Below, in pieces: positions 1 to 5,810 of a DNA stretch of 10,442 nucleotides. The notes below the pieces were generated by a model. The model had not been told where the DNA came from and searched no databases. It saw nothing but the letters and a program-made list of their open reading frames with translations. A program made the position numbers and the translations under genes. The first letter of the stretch is position 1, and each line of letters starts with the position of its first letter. The stretch lies in contig CANRHO010000018.1 of assembly GCA_947630435.1 (NCBI GenBank), positions 1 through 10,442 of the forward strand, read 5' to 3'. The stretch comes from an uncultured Bacilli bacterium (GTDB lineage Bacteria; Bacillota_I; Bacilli_A; RF39; UBA660).

Positions 1-85
1 AAAGATGCAAATGCTATTGTTAAGCCTAGTACTGCTATTACTAATGCTATTATACTAAGTATTCTTATTCTTCTTTCTTTTTCCA
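1..85 (-). CDS. N-terminus of a surface or secreted protein (partial, runs off the left edge)
   Basis: Only the first 28 codons are present, read leftward from ATG at 85-83. They give a basic N-terminus (MEKERRIRI) followed by a hydrophobic segment (about residues 9-27, ending LTIAFAS). This looks like a signal peptide or membrane anchor of the kind at the start of many small secreted or surface proteins in gut Bacilli; that resemblance is from memory of the style, not a search. An AGGAAG Shine-Dalgarno lies 8 nt before the ATG, which supports the start. The 142-bp gap to the upstream LRR gene contains a TATAAT on the minus strand at 219-214, but no convincing -35 and no clear terminator, so whether the two genes share a transcript is open. 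The rest of the protein lies outside the window, so its function cannot be assigned. Confidence 0.6.
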
Positions 86-227
86 TTTTTACTACTTCCT
101 ACTTTTATTATTATCTTATTATTTTTTATATACATACTAAATATTCATAATCCAAAATAAATAACCATCACGTTTTGTGCTTACACACTTATGACAGCTA
201 TCTATTTTGTTAAATTATACTCTTAAT

Positions 228-2270
228 CTATTGTGGTTTTAACTCTTCTGGAAATCCAATTAAAGTCCAATATTCATTAAATCTCTTTTCATTGCCTTTA
301 ATTATTATACTAGATAATTGATTTTCTCTAAATGCATCATTTCCGATGCTAGTTACGCTTTCAGGAATAGTTATTTTAGTCAATTGATTTGCTCTAAACG
401 CATCAGTTCCGATACTAGTTACACTTTCAGGAATTACTAAAGTAGTTATTTTATTATATCCAAAAGCTGTAGTTTCTATATCCTTAACGCCTTTTTTAAT
501 TATTACTTTTTGTAAGTTATTATATGAGAAAGTACCAACTTCTATTTTTGCTATTTGCCCTGGAATAGTTATTTCTTCTATTTTATTTTGATAAAAACAA
601 TAACCTCCTAATTCGGTTAAACTATCTGGAATTTTTAAATCCGTTATGTTATTTCTATCAAACGCCATGCTTCCTATTTTTTTTATACCTTCATTTAAAG
701 TTAAATTATATATGTTATTATGAGAAAAAGCACTACTTCCTATTTCCTTAACGTTTTTTGGAATTATTAAATTTTCTATTTTGTTATGACCAAAGGCATA
801 ATCGCCTATTTTATCTACATTAGTAGGAATATCTAACTCTGTTATATAATTACTAGAAAAAGATCCATTACCAATTTTTTCTAACCCATTTGGTAACTCT
901 AAATCAAATATGTAATTTTGATTAAATGCATAAGATTCTATTGTTTTAACACTCTTAGGTAATACCAAATTAGTTAAATGATTATATTGGAATGCTGCTT
1001 CCCCAATAGTTTCAACACCGTTTTCTAATATTAAAGTTTTTAATCCTGCAGCACTATCTTGGGTATTTTTAAAAGCATTATTACCAATTATTTTAACATC
1101 ACCCGATATTTTTAAATTGGTTATCGTACAATCTTCGAATGTATGTTCATTTATTTCTTCTAGTCCATAGACGTTTAAATTATCTATGCTTGTAGAAAAA
1201 GCTACAACCATATAATCGCCAAGAGTATCATATGCTTTTGATTTACCTTTTTTTGATAAAGTTAAAGTTTTTATGTTGGAATATCCAATAGGTGCCTCAT
1301 TATAACTTGTAACACTATCCGGTATTATAAGTTCATTTGTATTAATTCCAAACAGTGAATAAGTTCCGATTGAGGTTACTCCATCTTCTATTACAACGTT
1401 AGTATTTTTTGGAATCTCTGTCAATATATTTATTATTTCCATTATTTTTTCTTTTCCAAAAGCATCTAAAAATTCTCTTTCGCTATCGCAAACAGAAGAG
1501 CCACTACTTCCATCACATATTTCCAATGCTTCTTTAAAATCATCTAAACTTTTACCAAGTATAATTTGAGCTGCTGAACTATTACCAATGTTTATTCCAA
1601 AAAAGTATGAATCCAAAACAGTTGTTTGTTCATCAGTTAACTTAAAACCTTTTTTTTCTAATACTTTCATTAATACGTCATTTAGTATCGTAGCATTATA
1701 TTTAATGTTCTCTGATGAAGGGCCATCTGCTTCTACATCATACCCATCCCACATATCACCGGTACCTTTAATATGTAACAATCCGTTTGAATAATAATTG
1801 TAATACAAGTTATCCCCTATTTGGTCGGTTGCAATAACATTTCCGATTTCGTTATTATGTAAAGTTATGTCCAGCTTTTTACTTTCTGATATTGTTTCTT
1901 CATACTTATCATATCCGTCTTTTGTGATGGTAAGTTGGTATTCACCTTTAGCTAAAACATAATTAAAATTCGTTTTTTCATTTGTTTTTACGTTTATTTC
2001 TTTCGTATAATTGTTTTCTTTGTTAACTAGACTTATTGTCGCATTACCACTACTGCCGTAGTCTTGATCTATTGTTCCTATTATTCTTAGGTAAGAATCA
2101 TTTATTTTGGTAATATCGCAAACTTCACTTTCTTCTTTATCAGAACTTTCTAATATGTTACCTTTCAACTTATTTATGATATCAGTGTTTAAAAGTATTA
2201 AACCTGATGCTAAAAATATTATTATTACTAATACTGGTATTATTAGTTTTGATTTTACTATTTTTTTCAT
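228..2270 (-). CDS. BspA-type leucine-rich repeat surface protein with N-terminal membrane anchor
   Basis: A 680-residue protein starting at ATG 2270, with AGGAGA (2282-2277) 6 nt upstream. Residues 8-28 form a hydrophobic signal anchor without a lipobox cysteine. Residues about 60-136 look like a beta-sandwich of the PEGA or carboxypeptidase-regulatory type (ending ...YQLTITKDGYDKYEETI). Residues 163-175 carry the 'LLHIKGTGDMWDG' motif that commonly precedes BspA repeats. A helical, cysteine-containing insert (about 176-290) follows, then degenerate repeats from 'VVIEDGVTSIG'. Residues 409-650 are eleven exact 22-residue LRR_5 units of the pattern xLxxLxIPxxVxxIGxxAFxxN, and residues 651-680 cap the array. 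There is no sortase motif, so attachment is probably by the N-terminal segment, with the repeats outside the cell. Family members act in adhesion or binding; the ligand here is unknown. The stop is TAG. The gene follows yqeH by 37 nt but may have its own promoter. Confidence 0.9.
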   Translation of the reverse strand: MKKIVKSKLIIPVLVIIIFLASGLILLNTDIINKLKGNILESSDKEESEVCDITKINDSYLRIIGTIDQDYGSSGNATISLVNKENNYTKEINVKTNEKTNFNYVLAKGEYQLTITKDGYDKYEETISESKKLDITLHNNEIGNVIATDQIGDNLYYNYYSNGLLHIKGTGDMWDGYDVEADGPSSENIKYNATILNDVLMKVLEKKGFKLTDEQTTVLDSYFFGINIGNSSAAQIILGKSLDDFKEALEICDGSSGSSVCDSEREFLDAFGKEKIMEIINILTEIPKNTNVVIEDGVTSIGTYSLFGINTNELIIPDSVTSYNEAPIGYSNIKTLTLSKKGKSKAYDTLGDYMVVAFSTSIDNLNVYGLEEINEHTFEDCTITNLKISGDVKIIGNNAFKNTQDSAAGLKTLILENGVETIGEAAFQYNHLTNLVLPKSVKTIESYAFNQNYIFDLELPNGLEKIGNGSFSSNYITELDIPTNVDKIGDYAFGHNKIENLIIPKNVKEIGSSAFSHNNIYNLTLNEGIKKIGSMAFDRNNITDLKIPDSLTELGGYCFYQNKIEEITIPGQIAKIEVGTFSYNNLQKVIIKKGVKDIETTAFGYNKITTLVIPESVTSIGTDAFRANQLTKITIPESVTSIGNDAFRENQLSSIIIKGNEKRFNEYWTLIGFPEELKPQ
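321..1046 (-). repeat. Eleven tandem 66-bp units encoding 22-residue leucine-rich repeats
   Basis: The C-terminal third of the BspA-like gene is an uninterrupted array of eleven units of exactly 66 bp (11 x 66 = 726 bp), each ending in an Asn codon after 'AFxx'. Most units have diverged at DNA level. The last two (around 326-368 and 392-434) are nearly identical, with about 4 mismatches over 43 bases, suggesting recent duplication or gene conversion. These are coding repeats, not CRISPR. Confidence 0.9.
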
Positions 2271-2300
2271 ATCTTTTCTCCTATACTACTATACATATAT

Positions 2301-2329
2301 ATAATATCAAATTAAATTGTTTCTTTCAA
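2301..2329 (-). promoter_or_regulatory. Possible sigma-A-type promoter for the LRR gene
   Basis: On the minus strand, TTGAAA (2329-2324) and TATTAT (2306-2301) are separated by exactly 17 bp, each one mismatch from consensus. The predicted start near 2294 gives a leader of about 24 nt containing the Shine-Dalgarno of the LRR gene. The -35 and spacer lie inside the last codons of yqeH. In such AT-rich DNA this could be chance, and readthrough from the yqeH operon remains possible because no terminator is visible between the two genes. Confidence 0.4.
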
Positions 2330-3317
2330 ATACTTTAACACTATTTTTAGTATAAACATTTAGTTTTGCATTATTAGTTATCTTACAAAATAACAAACCA
2401 TTTATAACTATATCTTTTCTTTTATCTAAATTAAATGAATTTAGTTTTAAATTTCTTAAATTATTATTAGTGTTTAAATTTATTCTATTAATCTTAATAT
2501 CATTTGACAAATATAAAGTAAAACTATTATTAGTACTAGATAAATAATCTATTCTAGCATAATCTTCAATTAACAAAGATTGATTAGGTTTCATTTGGTA
2601 CGTTCTTGGTTTTATTTCTTTTTTTGGCATTATTTTTTTTACATCACTAAGCTTAAGACCAGTAATATAATTATCATTACTTATTATTCCTGGGGTATCT
2701 ATTAAGCTTAAGTCTTCTGTCAAATTAATTTCTATTGTATCAAGCGTCGTTGCAGGAAGACTACTAGTTGTTATAAAACTAGATGATGAGCCATATGATT
2801 TTATAAAAGCATTTATAAGCGTGCTTTTGCCCGCGTTAGTGTTACCTACCAAATATACTTTATTACTCGTTTTATTATTCATTATCTTGTTCATTAATAA
2901 ATCAATGTTATAATTTTTATTACTACTTATAAAGATTATATCAATTACGTTTAAATTATAATTTTGTTTTATATAATTGATTAACTTATATTCTTTAACT
3001 GACTTAGGTAATAAATCCTTTTTAGTTATTACCAAAATAACTTTTGATTTAAAATTATTTATATAATTTAATGTCTCATCAAGCGTAAAAATATCACATA
3101 GGAATAAAACCAAATCTTTTTTTTCTTTTATCTTGTTAAAAATATTTTCATAATACCTTACATCATTATCAATTGGAGTATATTCCCCATAGTTTTTTAT
3201 TTTAAAACATCTTTTACAAACCAATGCATTATCTTTGTTTTTTACATCTACAAACCCAGCTTTTAAAGGATTATCACTTTGAAAAAAAGCACCACAACCC
3301 AAACATTTTCTAGTCAT
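2307..3317 (-). CDS. yqeH: YqeH-type circularly permuted GTPase for 30S ribosomal subunit assembly
   Basis: A 336-residue protein. The N-terminal zinc finger has Cys5, Cys8, Cys34 and Cys37 (CLGCG...CKRC). The GTPase motifs are in the circularly permuted order typical of the YqeH/YlqF group: G4 (TKKD, residues 98-101) comes first, then a G5-like 'SSNKN' near 131, G1 P-loop 'GNTNAGKS' (158-165), G2 'PATTLDT' (189-195) and G3 'DTPG' (207-210). Downstream 'PKKEIKPRTYQ' is a conserved YqeH block in the C-terminal domain. The family hydrolyses GTP and is needed for assembly of the small ribosomal subunit in the cytoplasm. It is somewhat shorter than the roughly 366-residue Bacillus subtilis protein. 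The G4 motif has Thr where Asn is usual, a tolerated variant. The start overlaps the end of yqeG by 8 nt with AAAGGGA upstream, implying translational coupling. It is the last gene of the small-ORF/prsW/yqeG/yqeH operon and ends in TGA. Confidence 0.93.
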   Translation of the reverse strand: MTRKCLGCGAFFQSDNPLKAGFVDVKNKDNALVCKRCFKIKNYGEYTPIDNDVRYYENIFNKIKEKKDLVLFLCDIFTLDETLNYINNFKSKVILVITKKDLLPKSVKEYKLINYIKQNYNLNVIDIIFISSNKNYNIDLLMNKIMNNKTSNKVYLVGNTNAGKSTLINAFIKSYGSSSSFITTSSLPATTLDTIEINLTEDLSLIDTPGIISNDNYITGLKLSDVKKIMPKKEIKPRTYQMKPNQSLLIEDYARIDYLSSTNNSFTLYLSNDIKINRINLNTNNNLRNLKLNSFNLDKRKDIVINGLLFCKITNNAKLNVYTKNSVKVFERNNLI

Positions 3318-3831
3318 AATAACGTCCCTTTATTAAAATATCATTCTTTTTAAAATAACTAAATATTTGTTTTTCTATTTGTCTATTAAACCAAGTTTCC
3401 GTTTCATCAATATTACTCATAGGATTAACTAAAATAGTTGTTATACCCATTTTATTACCTCCTTGTATATCCGTTAATAACTGATCTCCTATTGCTGCTA
3501 CCTCACTTTTCTTTAACTTATATTTTTTTAAAATATATTTATATTTATAAGAAAAAGGTTTAAGAGAAACACATGCTATATCAACGTCATAATATTTACC
3601 AAATTTACTTATTCGCTTTGGAAAATTATTAGAAAATAAAACTATTTTAAAATCTTTTTTTATTTTATTAAAAAGTCGTTTTGTTTTTTCGCAAAGTAAG
3701 ATTTCTTTAGCAGGAGAAATAGTATTATCTAAATCGACCAAAAGACACTTTATACCATTTTTTTTAAGTTTCTCATAGTTGATTTTAAAAATGTTTTTTT
3801 GATACATATCAGGTATAAATCTTTTAAACAT
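3310..3831 (-). CDS. yqeG: YqeG family HAD-superfamily (subclass IIIA) phosphatase
   Basis: A 173-residue protein with all four HAD motifs: motif I 'DLDNT' (Asp33, Asp35), motif II Ser67 in 'LFSNN', motif III Lys91 in 'SLKPF', and motif IV 'GDQLLTD' (Asp116, Asp121). Length and motif spacing fit YqeG, a soluble cytoplasmic phosphatase whose natural substrate is not settled and which is usually encoded just before YqeH. Here yqeG ends 8 nt inside yqeH and begins at a TAATG junction, its A shared with the stop of the prsW gene. A purine-rich GGAAGGAAGG stretch before the start serves as the ribosome-binding site. It ends in TAG. The catalytic residues look complete, so an active enzyme is expected. 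The pairing with yqeH suggests a link to ribosome assembly, but that is inferred from context only. Confidence 0.92.
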   Translation of the reverse strand: MFKRFIPDMYQKNIFKINYEKLKKNGIKCLLVDLDNTISPAKEILLCEKTKRLFNKIKKDFKIVLFSNNFPKRISKFGKYYDVDIACVSLKPFSYKYKYILKKYKLKKSEVAAIGDQLLTDIQGGNKMGITTILVNPMSNIDETETWFNRQIEKQIFSYFKKNDILIKGRYYD

Positions 3832-4754
3832 TATTCTTCCTTCCTTCCGTTTAAATTATAAAACGTAATATCATCATCTTTATTCAGTTTAGTTTTATTA
3901 TACATCATAATTCTTTGTTTTCTTACATTGCTTTCTACATACTCATCATAAGTCATTAAATAATTATATTTTTGCTCATATTTTTCGTTTTTCATATAAG
4001 TTTTATTAAGAAAAACAGCTTTATTAGAAAACTTTATAGCAATGATGAAAAGTATCACCATTATCATAATTAAAGGTATGGCTTCTAATAACAACACCTG
4101 TAAAGTATTTGCATAATTTATTTTTAATCCCCCTAGTAAAGCCATTAAATTATTATATGTACCATGAATTATAGAAGCTAATAATATTGCCAAAATAAAG
4201 TTAATGTATTTTTTATTTTTATCTTTAGAAAAATTACCAATTGATACAAAAAATCCAATTACGATACCACAAACAACGTGTAGTGGCATAGTTGTAAAAT
4301 CTCTCATTAACGCAAGACTTATACTGTTTGATATAGTACTTTCGGAAAAAGCATACATTATGTTTTCCAATCCCGCAAAAGAAAGAGCGATTAAAGTCAT
4401 GTAAACAACACCATCATATATGTCATCATAATGCTTATTATCAAATATAAATAAGAAGAATATTGCCATTTTAGATATTTCTTCAATAAACGCCCAAACA
4501 TAAGTTAAAATTACGTTATTAGAAAAATATGGCATAATAAGTTGTTCTAAATAACCCGCAAGTGCGACCGTAAGAATTCCGGATAAAAGACATATTATTA
4601 TGTTTTTTAAAGGTTCTTTACTTTTTCTATCCGTATATAAAACAAAACCTACTAAAAATAAAGTTGGTACCAAAGAAACTAACAAAACTATTAATCTTTC
4701 ATAAAAGTAATAATAGTTATTAAATAAATCAAAATTAAAACTTATATTTATCAT
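3831..4754 (-). CDS. prsW: PrsW-family glutamic-type intramembrane protease
   Basis: A 307-residue multi-pass membrane protein with about seven or eight hydrophobic segments (roughly residues 20-40, 50-70, 82-105, 115-135, 155-173, 183-205, 215-240). The family signature is present: 'EEISK' (Glu91, Glu92, Lys95), 'FAGLEN' (Glu130, Asn131), 'HVVCGIVIGFF' (His159) and 'HGTYN' (His197, Asn201). PrsW of Bacillus subtilis makes the first cut in the anti-sigma factor RsiW; relatives elsewhere have mostly unknown substrates. The C-terminal 65 residues or so form a charged cytoplasmic tail. The start has AAAGGGAAG just upstream. The gene lies 15 nt after a small single-pass membrane protein and overlaps yqeG by 1 nt. 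No RsiW-like anti-sigma factor is in the window, so the substrate is unknown. The family call is strong; the gene symbol denotes family membership, not proven orthology. Confidence 0.88.
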   Translation of the reverse strand: MINISFNFDLFNNYYYFYERLIVLLVSLVPTLFLVGFVLYTDRKSKEPLKNIIICLLSGILTVALAGYLEQLIMPYFSNNVILTYVWAFIEEISKMAIFFLFIFDNKHYDDIYDGVVYMTLIALSFAGLENIMYAFSESTISNSISLALMRDFTTMPLHVVCGIVIGFFVSIGNFSKDKNKKYINFILAILLASIIHGTYNNLMALLGGLKINYANTLQVLLLEAIPLIMIMVILFIIAIKFSNKAVFLNKTYMKNEKYEQKYNYLMTYDEYVESNVRKQRIMMYNKTKLNKDDDITFYNLNGRKEE

Positions 4755-4769
4755 GATACTTCCCTTTCA

Positions 4770-5009
4770 CTATTTTATAAAAAATAATTTAAGATTAACA
4801 ATTCTTAAGTCATTATCGTTTTCTATAACTATTTTATATAAAATTTGATTATAAGTTATGTTATTATTAAATTTGGTTTTTGATGTAAAAAACATAGGAT
4901 CCTTTTCATCTATTACGTTTTTGTATGAAATATATGAAATTATCGTGTTAACAAAGATAAGAAATAATACTGCTAAAAAAACAATATCAATAATTATGTT
5001 TTTCTTCAT
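4770..5009 (-). CDS. Small single-pass membrane protein of unknown function
   Basis: A 79-residue protein with one hydrophobic segment (about residues 5-28) after a short basic start (MKKN), and a polar tail of about 50 residues rich in Asn, Lys and Ile that is probably extracytoplasmic. There are no cysteines and no recognised domain. It is the first gene of the prsW-yqeG-yqeH operon: AGGGAG lies 9 nt before its ATG and an extended -10 (TGTTATAAT) just upstream. It ends in TAG followed in frame by TGA. The ribosome-binding site, promoter and co-linear operon position argue that it is real even though its sequence is not recognised. Its position immediately before an intramembrane protease makes it a possible substrate or partner, purely by context. 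Confidence 0.7.
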   Translation of the reverse strand: MKKNIIIDIVFLAVLFLIFVNTIISYISYKNVIDEKDPMFFTSKTKFNNNITYNQILYKIVIENDNDLRIVNLKLFFIK

Positions 5010-5034
5010 ATTTATATGCTCCCTATCTTTTTTT

Positions 5035-5043
5035 ATTATAACA
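5035..5043 (-). promoter_or_regulatory. Extended -10 promoter for the small-ORF/prsW/yqeG/yqeH operon
   Basis: The minus strand reads TGTTATAAT, a perfect TATAAT with an upstream TG, about 26 nt before the start codon of the 79-residue protein. No good -35 is seen at 16-18 bp, which is acceptable for an extended -10 promoter. The 79 bp between the two divergent genes must also hold the sigma-factor promoter, so the two may compete. Confidence 0.5.
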
Positions 5044-5062
5044 TAAATAAATATTATTTTTT

Positions 5063-5070
5063 CATATAAT
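5063..5070 (+). promoter_or_regulatory. Possible -10 element upstream of the sigma-K homologue (SigE-like)
   Basis: CATATAAT lies 5 nt before the AGGAG of the sigma gene and differs by one base from the CATACAAT -10 used by Bacillus sigma-E, which drives sigK there. A partial -35 (ACATAAA, 5041-5047) sits 15 bp upstream. The difficulty is that a start 7 nt downstream, near 5077, would leave only about 12 nt of leader and cut into the Shine-Dalgarno. TATAAT-like words are also common in this AT-rich DNA. Confidence 0.25.
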
Positions 5071-5075
5071 TTATT

Positions 5076-5080
5076 AGGAG
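5076..5080 (+). promoter_or_regulatory. Shine-Dalgarno AGGAG that fixes the TTG start of the sigma factor
   Basis: AGGAG ends at 5080. An in-frame GTG at 5080-5082 shares its first base with this site and so cannot be the start it serves. The in-frame TTG at 5089 lies 8 nt beyond it, an ideal distance, and is the better start. Confidence 0.75.
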
Positions 5081-5088
5081 TGATAAAT

Positions 5089-5787
5089 TTGTTTTTAAGT
5101 ATTATAACGGAACTAATAAAAGGAATTATAGTTGGTACTGGTAGTTACGGAAGCAAGACTTTTCCAGATCCCCTTTCTAAGGAAGAAGAAGAAAAACTAA
5201 TTAAAGATATGTTAAACAAAAACAAGGAAGCTAGAAATAAATTAGTAGAACATAATTTAAGATTAGTTGCACACATCGTGAAAAAATATGATAATGGAAA
5301 AAATGACATTGATGATCTTATTAGTATTGGTACCATTGGATTAATAAAAGGAATTGATACCTTTTCAAATAAAAACGGAACAAGACTTACAACCTATGCC
5401 GCAAGATGCATAGAAAATGAAATACTAATGCACTTTAGAAGTGATAAAAAAAATCAAAAAAACATTAGTATCAATGAGTCAGTAGGATTTGATAAAGATG
5501 GTAATGAAATATCTTTTTTAGACATTTTAAAGACACCTAATCCGGATTACGTTAATGATATAACTTTACAAGATAACATAAAATTATTATATAAATTCAT
5601 AGACGTTTTAACAAATAGAGAAAAAGAAATAATAATTAAAAGATACGGGCTTTATAACACCAAAGAACAAACTCAAAAAGAAATTGCAAAAGAATTTAAC
5701 ATATCAAGAAGCTACGTATCAAGAATAGAAAAAAGAGCCTTAACTAAAATACTAAGAGAATTTATAAGAAATAAAAAAGATAATTAA
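5089..5787 (+). CDS. sigK: Sigma-K-type RNA polymerase sigma factor with pro-sequence
   Basis: From the TTG at 5089 the protein has 232 residues and closely matches Bacillus sigma-K from memory of that family: 'EHNLRLVAHIVKK' (54-66) and 'DLISIGTIGLIK' (76-87, core-polymerase binding), 'YAARCIENEILMH' (103-115, -10 recognition), 'DKDGNEISFLDIL' (135-147), and a C-terminal helix-turn-helix 'EIAKEFNISRSYVSRIEKRAL' split over 198-218 (-35 binding). The first 19 residues are hydrophobic (FLSIITELIKGIIVG), matching the sigma-K pro-sequence, and 'S-Y' at 19-20 before 'FPDPLS' aligns with the known pro-sigma-K cleavage point. In Bacillus, sigma-K is the late mother-cell sporulation factor, held inactive at the membrane until the intramembrane protease SpoIVFB cuts it. 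The frame is uninterrupted, so there is no skin-type element. It diverges from the PrsW operon. Whether it serves sporulation here cannot be told from the window. Confidence 0.9.
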   Translation: MFLSIITELIKGIIVGTGSYGSKTFPDPLSKEEEEKLIKDMLNKNKEARNKLVEHNLRLVAHIVKKYDNGKNDIDDLISIGTIGLIKGIDTFSNKNGTRLTTYAARCIENEILMHFRSDKKNQKNISINESVGFDKDGNEISFLDILKTPNPDYVNDITLQDNIKLLYKFIDVLTNREKEIIIKRYGLYNTKEQTQKEIAKEFNISRSYVSRIEKRALTKILREFIRNKKDN

Positions 5788-5810
5788 AAAATGCACATAA
5801 ATGCATTTTT
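5787..5810. terminator. Bidirectional intrinsic terminator between sigK and the cadherin-like gene
   Basis: A perfect 9-bp inverted repeat, AAAAATGCA (5787-5795) and TGCATTTTT (5802-5810), encloses a 6-nt loop. It gives a T-tract in both directions and separates two convergent genes. The sigK stop touches its left edge and the stop of the minus-strand gene (5811-5809) overlaps its right edge. Confidence 0.8.

Noticed and set aside
86..227. Riboswitch or terminator in the gap before the left-edge gene
   Set aside because: Only a 4-bp hairpin (TGTG/CACA near 176-187) is visible and no conserved riboswitch core; it is AT-rich DNA with a lone TATAAT.
321..1046. Regular repeats as a possible CRISPR array or minisatellite
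   Set aside because: The units are contiguous coding 66-mers of a leucine-rich repeat protein with no repeat/spacer alternation.
5080..5088. GTG start for the sigma factor, giving 235 residues
   Set aside because: The GTG shares its first base with the AGGAG ribosome-binding site; the TTG at 5089 is at the correct distance.
5089..5787. Skin-type recombination element splitting sigK
   Set aside because: The reading frame is continuous from pro-sequence to the C-terminal helix-turn-helix.
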